A stretch of DNA of 64,000 nt from Lentibacter sp. XHP0401 (GCF_025751535.1 NZ_JAOWLC010000007.1:1-64000); one strand, 5' to 3'; counted from the first letter of the stretch, positions 42,531-53,967 are shown. The notes: a model not told the origin generated them from the sequence alone. Translations and numbers: made by a program.

Positions 42531-43312
42531 CACGCGTGATCGTTCACGCGGGCTTTCACAAAACAGGCACTACCAGCCTGCAAGATTTTCTAAACCAAAA
42601 TAAATCCGCCCTCGCGCCCTACATGGCCTACTATGGGAAAATGGATTTCCTCGACGCTGGAGCCCACGCGCGAATCTACGCGCAGCGCCCTTTCCCGCAT
42701 CGTTTATTCAAATTTCGCCGCAGCTTGCGCGCATTTCTCGAAAGCATCCCCAATCACTCTACAATCGTGTTGTCGCGTGAAACGTTCTCAGGCGGCATGC
42801 CGGGTCATCGCACCCTCTCTGGTCGCCTGATGACATCCTATCAGCGTCCTGCAAAACGCCTTGCAAAAGTGATTATCCAAGAGATCCGCCGCCGCTTCGG
42901 TCCCGAAGCAGAAATCACTTTCTTCTATACTACCCGCGAGCGCGAAGACTGGCTCCGCTCTGTTTATGGTCATCTATTACGCTCTATCCGTCTCACAGAT
43001 GATTACGAGAGCTTCCGCGCTCGCTTCCCTCAGCTTCTCGGCCCCGAAGCCGAAGCACAAAAGCTCACCCGCGCGCTCGCTCCTGTGCAAGTCGTAACAG
43101 CCTCTCTGGAGGCCTATGCAACCGCGCCCGAAGGCCCTGCTGCCGCACTGCTCGATATGCTCGCAATCCCGTCGGCAACCCGAAACGCTTTGCGCCCTGT
43201 GCCGCGCCGCAACACGGCCAACGCGCCCGCAGTTCAGGCCAGGTTCCTCCGCCTCAACCGCAGCATCAGGAACAGATCAAAGCTGAAAGCCACCAAGAAC
43301 GCCCTGCTCTAG
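42527..43312 (+). CDS. Sulfotransferase-like protein
   Basis: A 261-residue protein with a PAPS-binding-like loop at the N-terminus ([17 protein letters not shown]) and a downstream 3'-phosphate-like segment with [10 protein letters not shown] and [15 protein letters not shown]. These fit the sulfotransferase superfamily as found in marine alphaproteobacteria, where they often modify glycans or surface polymers. The C-terminus is basic ([18 protein letters not shown]). Its start overlaps the rimM stop by four bases. The acceptor is unknown. Confidence 0.75.
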   Translation: MTRVIVHAGFHKTGTTSLQDFLNQNKSALAPYMAYYGKMDFLDAGAHARIYAQRPFPHRLFKFRRSLRAFLESIPNHSTIVLSRETFSGGMPGHRTLSGRLMTSYQRPAKRLAKVIIQEIRRRFGPEAEITFFYTTREREDWLRSVYGHLLRSIRLTDDYESFRARFPQLLGPEAEAQKLTRALAPVQVVTASLEAYATAPEGPAAALLDMLAIPSATRNALRPVPRRNTANAPAVQARFLRLNRSIRNRSKLKATKNALL

Positions 43313-43340
43313 CGCCGCATAAGACAAGCCCCCGCCTTTT

Positions 43341-43420
43341 TTATTGCCCAAAATATCCTGAGGGGGTCCGGGGGAGCAAAGCTCCCCCGGCGGGTCGGTT
43401 TGCGCAAAGCGCAAAGCGAA
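43341..43420 (+). repeat. Two-hairpin convergent-junction repeat, copy C
   Basis: TTATTGCCCAAAATATCCTGAGGGGG is split here as TTATTGCCCAAAATATCC plus a G run, then hairpin GGGGGAGC-AAA-GCTCCCCC, CGGGTCGGTTT, and hairpin TTTGCGC-AAA-GCGCAAA. It lies between the convergent sulfotransferase and dienoyl-CoA reductase genes. TTATTGCCC before it is also shared with copy B. Confidence 0.78.
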
Positions 43421-43422
43421 AC

Positions 43423-45516
<2,094 letters not shown>

Positions 45517-45522
45517 TCAGCC

Positions 45523-45903
45523 TTAACTCGTTTCCACACAATGGCGCCGAAACGCACGCTTGAGCATATCAAGCTCCTGGCGCATGAGCTCGACTTCCGC
45601 ACGCAGGTCTTCATCCAGCGCTTCACCGGACAGCAGTGAAAAGCCTGCAAGCGTTTCTTCGGTTTCGCTGTCCGCGATAAGCACCGTCCTAATTCCGTCT
45701 GAAACCGCTTCGGCCGGAACTGGCACGATCATCTCCCATGTCCCGTTTTCACCAGCCTTCAGGCTCACACCCAGCACTGGCTTGCCGTCAAGCGTTACGC
45801 TCAGCTTGGGCGTATCTTCAATCGGTGCCCCATCAGCACGGGTCACAACAGCGTTCCAGCGTGCTTCGATCATGCGCCGCTTGGTGACTACATATTCGCT
45901 CAT
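45523..45903 (-). CDS. Conserved hypothetical protein with a C-terminal coiled coil
   Basis: A 126-residue soluble protein I cannot assign. Residues 1-85 look like a beta-sandwich (MIEARWNAVV, PKLSVTLDGKPVLGVSLKAGENGTW as strand pattern), and the tail (LDEDLRAEVELMRQELDML) is a coiled coil. It lies ten bases after the 258-residue gene upstream and is probably co-transcribed with it. Confidence 0.65.
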   Translation of the reverse strand: MSEYVVTKRRMIEARWNAVVTRADGAPIEDTPKLSVTLDGKPVLGVSLKAGENGTWEMIVPVPAEAVSDGIRTVLIADSETEETLAGFSLLSGEALDEDLRAEVELMRQELDMLKRAFRRHCVETS

Positions 45904-45913
45904 CTTTCGCCCC

Positions 45914-46690
45914 TCAAAGCTCGGCTCTTGGTCTTCGGCTAAACGTCAGATCCCGAATAGCAATCTGGTTCATCTCGGGTCCCTCAAAGATCAGATCAAG
46001 CCAGATCCGCTCAACCCTCTTTTCATTCAACTTGGAGTAAGCCAGATCAAACTCCACAACCACATCCTGCTGGTTTAGCGGCAGTTCTCGTACAATCTGC
46101 TCGGTGTTCGGCCCGTGTTTGATGTTGATCCGCGCAAAAATTTCTAGCGGCTTCTCAAATTCCACAATCGTCTGGATGCGCAGCAAGTGTTTACGCAAGA
46201 GCCCATGCGCCGCCGCTTCGGGAAGGTCAACAACCACCGACAGGAAAGAACCATCAAACTTAAAAACATCCAGTTGCAACCCATAAGGCGCAAGGTCGGC
46301 TTCGCGACGGTTTCTGATCTGGCGCAGCGTCAACTCCGAGTGCTGGCAATCATGAAACAAAGTCACCTCGCGACCCAACATGGATTTGGTTTGTGCCGAA
46401 CTCAAACCAGGTTTCGGCAGCGCCCCACGCCACAATTCAGGCCGCCACGCCCAGTCTGAATCAAACGGTTTGTCAAAGGCCTGCGAGCCGATCATCGGCA
46501 AGGCAAGGCGCTCGTCGGCGATGTGAATAAGCTGGTCCAGCTGGGTCTTCATCTTGCGCGCATCGGCTCGCTCGGCACGCAACTTTTCCAGCCGTGTTTC
46601 ATATCCACGCCGCGCAGCCCGTTGCCACCGCTTCAAGGAAAGCCGGTATAGCCCGCGTTTAAACGCTGCGCTGCCAAAGGAAAAAGCCAT
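45914..46690 (-). CDS. Conserved hypothetical protein (DUF6478-like)
   Basis: A 258-residue protein with a basic N-terminal helix and coiled coil (KRGLYRLSLKRWQRAARR, then LEKLRAERADARKMKTQLDQL) and a beta-rich C-terminal region (TLFHDCQHSELTLRQIRNRR, VFKFDGSFLSVVVDLP, KHGPNTEQIVREL). There is no signal peptide. The C-terminal part looks carbohydrate- or polymer-binding-like, but that is only a shape impression. I tentatively link it to a Rhodobacteraceae DUF6478 family. It forms an operon with the next, 126-residue gene. Confidence 0.6.
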   Translation of the reverse strand: MAFSFGSAAFKRGLYRLSLKRWQRAARRGYETRLEKLRAERADARKMKTQLDQLIHIADERLALPMIGSQAFDKPFDSDWAWRPELWRGALPKPGLSSAQTKSMLGREVTLFHDCQHSELTLRQIRNRREADLAPYGLQLDVFKFDGSFLSVVVDLPEAAAHGLLRKHLLRIQTIVEFEKPLEIFARINIKHGPNTEQIVRELPLNQQDVVVEFDLAYSKLNEKRVERIWLDLIFEGPEMNQIAIRDLTFSRRPRAEL

Positions 46691-46825
46691 CGTATATTGC
46701 TGCCAAAATGCTGTGCGGTTTGAATTGTCACTGTAATGGAAACAAAGTTAACGAAAAGGCCTGATTTCAAGAAACCACTGAACAAATTGAGCTATTTGCA
46801 CTTTTTCGTCCCTTATAGAACAACA

Positions 46826-47458
46826 CTACTCGGCAACAGCAATGGGGCTCGCGCTCAAGACAGCCTCGGCAAAATCGATCAGAAGCATCTTGCCCGCTTC
46901 ACCTGCCGCTGCTCCGCCCTTTTCGGAATAAACCGCCAGCCCGATAAGAAAGCCGTTGAACTTCAGTGCTCCACGCCAGTGCTTTGGGTCGCTTTGCGGA
47001 ATAAGAGTTTCGCCGCCCGATGCCAGATGCACCAAGCTAATGCCATCCCCGTTCTCTAGGTATATCGGCTTCTCGCTTGCAAAAGCTTGCGCCAGTGCTT
47101 CAGCGGAAATCTCTTTTTCCGCCAAACCCATAGGTTGCACCTGAAGGGTTAAAATCGCAGCCTCAAGTCCAATGCTGTCAGCGCGCGCATCAAGCGCTGC
47201 GCAAGGCGCGAGCAAAGCAAAACCTCCCATACGCCCGGTCTTAAGAGACCGCTTGTCGATGCAATACCCCGCAGGGCCTTTTCCGATCACCCGCTCAGGA
47301 ACGATTGCAGCACTCGCAAGCGCAAAGCTGCGTTTTTCCCCGCCAGCCTTCAACACAGAACCTGCTTGCCCGTTCGCTGGAAGCTCGGCCAGACAACCGC
47401 TCAGCAAGGTGCAAAACACTAGCCCCAAAGTGGCCCGTCTGAATTTCAATGTCGACAT
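46826..47458 (-). CDS. Putative lipoprotein, unknown function
   Basis: A 210-residue protein with a lipoprotein signal (VFCTLLSGC, acyl Cys22). Two further cysteines (GYCIDKRSL, LAPCAALD) may pair. The rest is Ala/Leu-rich with the pattern GLAVYSEKGGAAAGEAGKMLLIDF near the end. No family recognised. It is transcribed alone or with its upstream neighbour, the SRPBCC gene (about 90 bases away). Confidence 0.7.
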   Translation of the reverse strand: MSTLKFRRATLGLVFCTLLSGCLAELPANGQAGSVLKAGGEKRSFALASAAIVPERVIGKGPAGYCIDKRSLKTGRMGGFALLAPCAALDARADSIGLEAAILTLQVQPMGLAEKEISAEALAQAFASEKPIYLENGDGISLVHLASGGETLIPQSDPKHWRGALKFNGFLIGLAVYSEKGGAAAGEAGKMLLIDFAEAVLSASPIAVAE

Positions 47459-47549
47459 ATGATTCCGCCTCGGCGCTCGGGTCTGCCCCTATCAGCTTTA
47501 ACCCTCGAGATATCGAAGCCGGAACTGCGACACAAGCCTTGACGCGCCC

Positions 47550-48023
47550 CTAGCTAACGCTGTGGTAGCTTTCCTCTGTAGCTTTCGCAAAACCATCTAG
47601 CCGTTTGGCCAGCCGCTTTGTAATGCTCCCCCGCGCCAGCTTAAGTGACTGCACCAGCAATCTGGCCGCAAGAGTCTGAGGGTCAAGCTCAAGCTCTATA
47701 CTCATCCGTGTGCGCTGCTTTGACATCGCCACCAGCTCAACTTGGAGAGTCGCTTCAAGCCCTTTCGTACTGCTCTTAGCAGTCAAACCGTTCGGCGCAT
47801 CCACCTTCTGAAGTTCGATCCGCATTTTGCGTTGCTTGCCGCGAAAATGAAACATCGTGTTCCAGGCCATACCCGCCGTGGGCTCATCATATGCGTCAAG
47901 CCGTGTCACCTCTGCTCCACGCCGCATCGCTTGGCGCGTAAAGCCTTCAAAATCGGACACCGCCATAAAAACATGCTCGATAGGAGCCTCAACATCCTGT
48001 TTAGCGGAAAAAATCATACTCAA
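47550..48023 (-). CDS. SRPBCC-fold protein (polyketide cyclase/START-like)
   Basis: A 157-residue protein with the SRPBCC pattern: KQDVEAPIEHVFMAVSDFEGFTRQAMRRG at the N-terminus is read as strand plus helix, then AGMAWNTMFHFRGKQRKMRIEL, and a long amphipathic C-terminal helix (LVQSLKLARGSITKRLAKRL). Such folds bind hydrophobic ligands. The ligand here is unknown. It lies 42 bases downstream of nudC on the same strand. Confidence 0.75.
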   Translation of the reverse strand: MSMIFSAKQDVEAPIEHVFMAVSDFEGFTRQAMRRGAEVTRLDAYDEPTAGMAWNTMFHFRGKQRKMRIELQKVDAPNGLTAKSSTKGLEATLQVELVAMSKQRTRMSIELELDPQTLAARLLVQSLKLARGSITKRLAKRLDGFAKATEESYHSVS

Positions 48024-48065
48024 ATGGCCCCTTTAGGATCTTGTGTCGAGTTTCTAGGTTGGCGG

Positions 48066-49037
48066 CTATGTAAGCCGATCTGCCAGCCAGTTCCAAAGTA
48101 AAAAGTGCGCAATCGCACCTTTTCTTGCAGGTTTCAGCACCGGATGCTCACCCGCAAACGCCTGAGCGATCTCCTCCCGGCTAAACCATCGGGCGTCCTC
48201 AAGCTCGTTAGGGTCAAGCGTAATCACATCGCTTTCCGCGCGCCCCTCACATCCGATCATCAGCGAACTCGGGAAAGCCCAAGGTTGGCTCGCCAGATAG
48301 CCAACATCGCTCACTTCAATTCCCGCCTCCTCAAAGACTTCGCGCCGCACTGCTGCCTCAATGGTTTCTCCTGGCTCCACAAAGCCCGCCAGAAGAGAAT
48401 ACATCCCCTCGGGCCAAACCGCCGAACGCCCCATCAAGACCGAATTACCCTGCGTAATCAGCATGATCACCACAGGGTCAGTGCGTGGAAAATGTTGGGT
48501 GTTGCAACTCGGACAAGACCGCTGCCAGCCCGCCATAATCATTTTGCTCTCGGTTCCACACGCAGCACAAAAGCGGTGCGATCTATGCCATCCCAAAACC
48601 GCACGCGCCGTCGCTGCAAGCTCCGCATCGCGCGCACTCAGCCGGGTCATCACGCCACGCAACTCCAAAAAGCCCTGCGCTTCGTTAAGCATCGGATGCT
48701 GCTGCTCCGTCTGGTCCAAAAATGCCCCAAGCGCCGCCTCATCAACTTCAACAGGAATCCAATCGGATATATCGCTGACAAAAACCAGCTTGCCGCTCTC
48801 TTCGCGACCCAGAAGTATCGGGGTTTTCCCGTGCTCTTGCAGCACGACATGATCCATCGGTAACCGCGCCAAACGGTCACGCGCTTCACCCTCCAAAAGC
48901 GGCTTGCCCCGCCATAACAAGATCGTCTCCGCCCCGCCCGCTGCGATCGTTTCGGCCAGATGTGCGGACATCCCCCTAATCTCGGCCGCGCGATCAAGAT
49001 GCGAGCCTCCAAAAGTCACTGTTTCAGCCAGCTTCAT
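48066..49037 (-). CDS. nudC: NAD(H) pyrophosphatase / NADH decapping enzyme NudC
   Basis: A 323-residue Nudix hydrolase that splits NAD(H) to NMN(H) and AMP. A zinc ribbon lies mid-protein (FCAACGTES, then CPSCNTQHFP, Cys pairs). The Nudix box is GFVEPGETIEAAVRREVFEEAGI, split here as GFVEPGETIEAA and REVFEEAGI. The NADH-specific SQPWAFPSS motif follows. The start at 49037 gives the family length. The ORF-like extension upstream lacks similarity. Confidence 0.93.
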   Translation of the reverse strand: MKLAETVTFGGSHLDRAAEIRGMSAHLAETIAAGGAETILLWRGKPLLEGEARDRLARLPMDHVVLQEHGKTPILLGREESGKLVFVSDISDWIPVEVDEAALGAFLDQTEQQHPMLNEAQGFLELRGVMTRLSARDAELAATARAVLGWHRSHRFCAACGTESKMIMAGWQRSCPSCNTQHFPRTDPVVIMLITQGNSVLMGRSAVWPEGMYSLLAGFVEPGETIEAAVRREVFEEAGIEVSDVGYLASQPWAFPSSLMIGCEGRAESDVITLDPNELEDARWFSREEIAQAFAGEHPVLKPARKGAIAHFLLWNWLADRLT

Positions 49038-49202
49038 AACGTCCTCGTTTTTTCTCTCTGTCTTGTAGCGGGATTGAGAATCCTTGAACACCCGCTGACT
49101 ATTGCAACAAAGCCCCGCCTGAAAGCACCGCACGCGGGTCAGACGACATCAGTTGATAAACTCAACTATTGCGTGTTAACCTCCCCTCGAAAACAAGCTC
49201 TA
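49038..49202. promoter_or_regulatory. Divergent promoter region of nudC and the CpdB-like gene
   Basis: 165 bases between divergent starts. I see no strong operator. TTGATAAACTCAACTATTGC around 49151 is a TTGA-start, promoter-like stretch toward the rightward gene. Confidence 0.4.
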
Positions 49203-51113
49203 ATGGCACCCAAGCACATAAGGCTCCAGCACCTGACCCAGAACAAAAACACTCCCGCGTCACCCCATGCTGCATGCCTTCGCGTCTTGCAAACATCGGA
49301 TTTACACGGGCATGTGCTGGCGTTTGATTACAACAACAATGTGCTTTTCAAACATCGCGGCCTGTCGCGCACCGCGCTTCAAATCAAGCGCGCACGTGGA
49401 AAGGCCGCCGCCTGTCTCTTGTTTGATTCAGGCGATTTTCTTCAAGGCTCTCCCATCGCCGATAGGCTGGCTTACATGCCTCAAGCTGAAACACAAACAG
49501 ACCACCCCGTCATCACAGCAATGAACACACTGGAGTATGACGCCGCCACCCTTGGCAATCATGATCTTGATTTTGGCCCTGAACATTTAGCCAAAGCACT
49601 GGCAAAAAAGACATTTCCCATCGTCTCGGCCAACGTTCGCTTGCCTCCGGAACTCCTGCAGATCAAACGTTATGTGATCCTTGAGCGCACAATGGCAGGG
49701 CACAAATCCCCGATGCGCATCGGTGTCACTGGAATTTTACCTCCCGAAACGCTCGAATCTCCTGCCGCGAAAGACCCGTCAATCGTCTGCGAGCCTGTCG
49801 GGCCTGCTCTTGCCCGCGTTCTCGCCGAGATGAAAGAAGCTGGCGCGGATATAACCATTGTTCTCGCCCATTGCGCTGTTGGTTCTGAGGCGCGACCCGA
49901 ATCTGGCACAGCACTCTCCGACACGCTCTCGGTGCTTCAGAAAGCCGATCTTGTTCTAGCCGGACACACCCATGAAGTCTGCCCGCGGCCCGATGCAAGT
50001 CTACGCATAATTCCCGGCGCAGACTTCCCGACTCTGATTCCGGGCGCATGGGGCGAGCATCTGGGTCAAGCCGACCTCTCGCTTGAGCGCAGCAACAATC
50101 GCTGGCACATCCGTGAAACACTGCTGAGCACAGAACGCACAGCAGCAAACGCCCCCGAATGCCCCGAGATAGTCGCAGCCCTTGCGGGCCATCACAGCGC
50201 AACCCTTGCCGCCGTGGCCGAACCGCTGGGCCAGACCACAGGGCAAATCGACAGCTTTTTTACTCTTGTTCAAGACAACGCAAGCCTTCACCTTCTAGCT
50301 GAAGCTTTCGAGGAAAGTGTGCGCCAAGCGGTGCGAGGCACCGCTATTGCCGACGTGCCCGTGCTTTCTGTTATCGCCCCATTCCGCACAGGCGGGCGCG
50401 CTGGTCCGTGGCACTACTGCCATATTCCCAAAGGCACAATCGCCCAGCGTGATCTCGACAAGCTCTACAGCTTTCATGACACGCTCTGCGCACTGCGCAT
50501 TAGTGGCAAAGCCTTGCGCCTCTGGCTGGAAGCGAGCGCCAGTGTGTTCAGCCAAGTGCCCGTCGGCGCGCAAGATGCCCCCCTGCTCAATGGCACATTC
50601 CCGGGGTATCTGTTTGATGTCATTCCACAGCTTGAATACGAAATCGACATCTCCCAGCCCGCCGTTTTCAATGCAGAGCGGCGCAGGGTCAGCACAGGCC
50701 AAGGCCGCATTACTTCACTCAGCTACAAAGGCAAAACCGTATGCGATGATGCGATCTTCACTCTCGCAGCAAGCTCATATCGCGTGCAAACCTTCTGGCC
50801 CGACATCCCCGAAGCCTTACGACCGCAGCTCATTCTGGATACAGGCGAGCCCTGCCGCAACGTTCTCGGCAGTTACATCCGCAGCAAAGGAACAATTCGC
50901 CCTGCTACCAGCCCCTCGTGGCGGTTCAAGCCAATGCCGCACACCAGCGCACTTTTCCTGACCTCACCCAAGGCGGCCAGCTCCCCCGCAAAGGGCATCG
51001 AATTCATACGCCACACGCCTTTCGGCTTTGCAGAGATGCGCCTGTCGCTCTCGGGCACAGGCTGCGCGCAAACCCTTGCGAATCCGGCGGGAGCATCCTA
51101 TATCGGCCAGTGA
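49203..51113 (+). CDS. CpdB/UshA-like metallophosphatase (5'-nucleotidase or 2',3'-cyclic phosphodiesterase)
   Basis: A 636-residue two-domain phosphoesterase. The metallophosphatase domain (about 20-330) has VLQTSDLHGH, FDSGDFLQGSP, TLGNHDLDFG and LAGHTHE, the full metal set. The 5'-nucleotidase C-terminal domain (about 380-600) includes IPKGTIAQRDLDKLYSFHD and GFAEMRLS. Unlike typical periplasmic CpdB/UshA it shows no signal peptide at the chosen ATG (49203), so it may be cytoplasmic. The ribosome site is weak and the start less certain. The stop overlaps the first bases of the SRP RNA gene. Confidence 0.85.
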   Translation: MAPKHIRLQHLTQNKNTPASPHAACLRVLQTSDLHGHVLAFDYNNNVLFKHRGLSRTALQIKRARGKAAACLLFDSGDFLQGSPIADRLAYMPQAETQTDHPVITAMNTLEYDAATLGNHDLDFGPEHLAKALAKKTFPIVSANVRLPPELLQIKRYVILERTMAGHKSPMRIGVTGILPPETLESPAAKDPSIVCEPVGPALARVLAEMKEAGADITIVLAHCAVGSEARPESGTALSDTLSVLQKADLVLAGHTHEVCPRPDASLRIIPGADFPTLIPGAWGEHLGQADLSLERSNNRWHIRETLLSTERTAANAPECPEIVAALAGHHSATLAAVAEPLGQTTGQIDSFFTLVQDNASLHLLAEAFEESVRQAVRGTAIADVPVLSVIAPFRTGGRAGPWHYCHIPKGTIAQRDLDKLYSFHDTLCALRISGKALRLWLEASASVFSQVPVGAQDAPLLNGTFPGYLFDVIPQLEYEIDISQPAVFNAERRRVSTGQGRITSLSYKGKTVCDDAIFTLAASSYRVQTFWPDIPEALRPQLILDTGEPCRNVLGSYIRSKGTIRPATSPSWRFKPMPHTSALFLTSPKAASSPAKGIEFIRHTPFGFAEMRLSLSGTGCAQTLANPAGASYIGQ

Positions 51114-51206
51114 GAGGTTGGCGCGGGCAGGCGCCTCGCCAACCCGGTCAGATCCGGAAGGAAGCAGCCGCAACGAGACCCGCTTGGGTCGTGTTCAACC
51201 TCTCAC
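51110..51206 (+). ncRNA. ffs: Signal recognition particle RNA (4.5S, small bacterial type)
   Basis: The conserved SRP domain is present: GGTCAGATCCGGAAGGAAGC then AGCC, containing the GGAA tetraloop that binds Ffh. The ends close a perfect 11-pair stem (GTGAGAGGTTG at 51110-51120 with CAACCTCTCAC at 51196-51206). Predicted length about 97 bases. It begins right at the stop of the CpdB-like gene and converges on the amidohydrolase gene ending at 51209. The promoter would have to lie inside the 3' end of the upstream gene. Confidence 0.95.
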
Positions 51207-51208
51207 CC

Positions 51209-52888
51209 TTATCCCCGTTCAAATGTAATTCGACCGTTGCAAATGGTCATAACCGCTTGTGCCGCGGTGATGTCTGCGGGTGCGAGAGCCGTCAGATCGT
51301 GGCTCATCACAGCAATATCTGCCATCATCCCAACACTGAGCTGTCCCTTGCGCGCTTCGTTAAACTCAACCCAAGCATTGCCCTTGGTGTAGCTTTCCAG
51401 CGTGTCAGAAAGGCTCTGCGTCTGGTCCCGCCACTTCTCACCCAGATCAAGCGGCGCAATCGCAGCCTTCACACTCGGCATTACATCCACAGGGATCACA
51501 GGCCAGTCTGTCGAAAAAATCACCTTCGCCCCTGTCGCGCGGATATCCTGCCACGCATAAGCACCCGCAATCTGATGATCGTGGAGGCATTCCCCGACAC
51601 CCGTAGGCGGGAAAATATGCCCGATCGGCGCATGACCCGGCTGGATCGAGGCCACAATGCCAAGTTCGGCAAGCCGCGGAATGTCATCGACATGCATCAC
51701 TTCCAGGTGCTCGATACGGTGACGGCTGTCTCGTTTGCCATTGGCCTTCTGCGCGGCCTCCAAAGCATCAATAGTGCGCCGGATACCTGCATCACCGATA
51801 GCATGAACGGCAATCTGGAAGCCCAGTCGATCCGCCTCCACACAAGCCGCCACGAAATGCTCTTGGGTAAACACCTCTTCGCCGGTGTTACCACCTTCTC
51901 CCAGCACTCCGGGGTATGGCTCAAGCATCAGCGCCGTGCCGCTCTCGACAACGCCGTCGATGAACATTTTGAAATGCGCACTCCGCACCATATCGCCCTG
52001 AAAGCGCGCGCGCATCGCTGGCGCTTCCTCTGCAATCCGTTCAATCGGGTCTGTGCCCTTAAAGTGAAACGGCACCTCGCAGCGGCACAAAAGCCGCCCC
52101 TCGGCTTCAAGCTCGCTCAACAGCTCCGCCTGATAAATATTCCCGTCCATCAAGTGAAGCCCGGTGATGCCCTGCTCCGCACAATGCGCAAGCCCTTGGG
52201 CAATCACGTTCTTGTCCATTTCCCGTTCGGCTGGTGTCGCAGGCGGCACAGGGTCTTTTCCCGTGGTCAAACCCATCATTTCACGGCCTCCATGGCGCGT
52301 GAGAGCAAGCACAGGGCCGTAAGCCCCAGGCTCCAAAAGCTCACCACTGGCCAAGCCGTCGTCTCCCATAACAATCTCGGAACCGGCATCAACCTCGCCG
52401 CCCTGCAAAAGCCCTGTCGCTTCAAGCGCAGCGGTATTCGCCCAAACGGTGTGGTGATCAGGCGCAAACATCGCCAAGGGGCGGTCTTTCAGTATCTGGT
52501 CAAGGTCGTGGCGTGTCGGCGTCTTGCCTGTGCCCAGAATCATGTAGTCGCACATCACACAAAAGACGAGCTTGTCCTCGGGGTTCTCGTCGGCATAAGG
52601 GCGAATGACCTCGGCCATCCCCTGCAGCCCCTCAACGCCATAAAGGCTGAGACAGCTAAGTTCGACAGCCCCCCCGAACAAATGCACATGGCTGTCGATA
52701 AACCCGGGCAATACCGTGCCGCCCTTAGCGTCGATAATCCGCGTTTGCGGCCCCGCCATCGCACGGATGTCCTCACTCGCGCCGACAGCAGAAATCTTGC
52801 CATCCGCAATCGCCAGCGCTTCAGCCTCAGGCTGGCTGTCGTCAAAAGTCATCAGCGCGCCATTCAACACAATAATATCGGGGGTCAT
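51209..52888 (-). CDS. Amidohydrolase, YtcJ-like
   Basis: A 559-residue metal-dependent amidohydrolase of the YtcJ group. The N-terminal metal motif is PGFIDSHVHLFGG, further metal histidines lie in IAVHAIGDAG and RHRIEHLEVMH, and the final Asp lies in FSTDWPV. Relatives hydrolyse formamide-like or N-acyl substrates; the actual substrate is unknown. It lies downstream of the polyamine importer on the same strand, separated by a terminator. Confidence 0.85.
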   Translation of the reverse strand: MTPDIIVLNGALMTFDDSQPEAEALAIADGKISAVGASEDIRAMAGPQTRIIDAKGGTVLPGFIDSHVHLFGGAVELSCLSLYGVEGLQGMAEVIRPYADENPEDKLVFCVMCDYMILGTGKTPTRHDLDQILKDRPLAMFAPDHHTVWANTAALEATGLLQGGEVDAGSEIVMGDDGLASGELLEPGAYGPVLALTRHGGREMMGLTTGKDPVPPATPAEREMDKNVIAQGLAHCAEQGITGLHLMDGNIYQAELLSELEAEGRLLCRCEVPFHFKGTDPIERIAEEAPAMRARFQGDMVRSAHFKMFIDGVVESGTALMLEPYPGVLGEGGNTGEEVFTQEHFVAACVEADRLGFQIAVHAIGDAGIRRTIDALEAAQKANGKRDSRHRIEHLEVMHVDDIPRLAELGIVASIQPGHAPIGHIFPPTGVGECLHDHQIAGAYAWQDIRATGAKVIFSTDWPVIPVDVMPSVKAAIAPLDLGEKWRDQTQSLSDTLESYTKGNAWVEFNEARKGQLSVGMMADIAVMSHDLTALAPADITAAQAVMTICNGRITFERG

Positions 52889-52904
52889 TCTGCTCTCCGC
52901 AAAA

Positions 52905-52940
52905 AAAGAAAAAGGCCCCGCTTTTATACAGCGGGGCCCA
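52905..52940 (-). terminator. Terminator after potD
   Basis: GGCCCCGC (complement of GCGGGGCC near 52931-52938) pairs with GCGGGGCC (complement of GGCCCCGC near 52912-52919), with a T run (TTTTTCTTTTTTT) following on the minus strand. It ends the polyamine operon before the amidohydrolase gene. Confidence 0.88.
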
Positions 52941-52947
52941 AAGGGAT

Positions 52948-53967
52948 TTATTTCTGAAGTTCAGTCCAGATTGCGGTGTAAAGCTTGGTCGCCTCAGGCG
53001 GGCAAGTCTTGGCCACATAGGCAGCACCTTTCAGCTCCGCAGGCACAACAATCTCGGGTGCTGTTTGCATATCTTCAGGCATAAATTCTTCCGAACCTGC
53101 AATCCCGTTGGCATAACGCGCAAACGCAGAAAGCATGGCAGCATTTTCAGGATCCATGATGAAGTTGAGGAACATCTTGGCTTCATCTACGTTTTTCGCG
53201 TCAGACACGATGGCCGCGTTGTCCATCCAGACAGGATACCCTTCCTGCGGATACCCAAACGCAATGTCGGCGTTCTGCTCACGCGCACGGAACGACGCAC
53301 CGTTCCAGTTCACACCGGCTGCCACATCGCCTTTGGCGAATTTTTCGATCATACCGTAATCCATCGAGAGCCAGTTCGTTTTGGCCGCTACAAGCGTGTC
53401 GCGCACTTTCATGAGGACTTCCTTGTCCGCCGTGCATTGCTCACCACCGACATATTGAATGGCCATGCCCATCACGTCGTTCATTTCCGGCACAACGTTG
53501 ATCTTGCCTTTCAACTCTTCGGGCGGATCAAAGATAACAGCAGCGGTGTTGATATCCCCGCCATAAATCCCCGTATTCACTGTCACACCAACAGTGCCCC
53601 ACTGCCACGGAACAGTGTAGTTACGGCCCGGATCGAACTCGACATCAACCCACTGGGGGTCCATGTTTTTGAAGTTTTCCATCTCGTTCGGCTTTGACTC
53701 CATGAGCAAGCCTTCAGAAATGAAAATCGGCACATATGTCCCCGATGGAACAACAATATCAAAACCGTGGCCGCCCGCTTTCAGCTTGGCCATGGCTGTG
53801 TCATTGCTGTCATAGTCGGTGATCGTCACCTTGATACCAGTCTCTTTCTCGAATTTCTCGATCATCTCTGGTGATGTATAGTTACCCCAGTTGTAGATGT
53901 TCAGCTCGCCGTCCGCATAAGCGGGGCTTGCCAGGACCAGAGCCATGGCTGCGATTGTCTTTTTCAT
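52948..53967 (-). CDS. potD: Polyamine ABC transporter substrate-binding protein
   Basis: A 339-residue periplasmic binding protein of the PotD/PotF group. Residues 1-18 are the signal peptide (LASPAYA). The mature start reads [21 protein letters not shown], a family hallmark, with [17 protein letters not shown] and [10 protein letters not shown] later. It binds putrescine or spermidine for PotABC. Last gene of the operon, with its own terminator. Confidence 0.92.
   Translation of the reverse strand: MKKTIAAMALVLASPAYADGELNIYNWGNYTSPEMIEKFEKETGIKVTITDYDSNDTAMAKLKAGGHGFDIVVPSGTYVPIFISEGLLMESKPNEMENFKNMDPQWVDVEFDPGRNYTVPWQWGTVGVTVNTGIYGGDINTAAVIFDPPEELKGKINVVPEMNDVMGMAIQYVGGEQCTADKEVLMKVRDTLVAAKTNWLSMDYGMIEKFAKGDVAAGVNWNGASFRAREQNADIAFGYPQEGYPVWMDNAAIVSDAKNVDEAKMFLNFIMDPENAAMLSAFARYANGIAGSEEFMPEDMQTAPEIVVPAELKGAAYVAKTCPPEATKLYTAIWTELQK

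Noticed and set aside
50918-52957. Very long open frame antisense to the amidohydrolase gene and crossing ffs
   Set aside because: The opposite strand encodes a complete metal-motif enzyme; the antisense product is rich in Arg/His with no domain, a codon-bias shadow.
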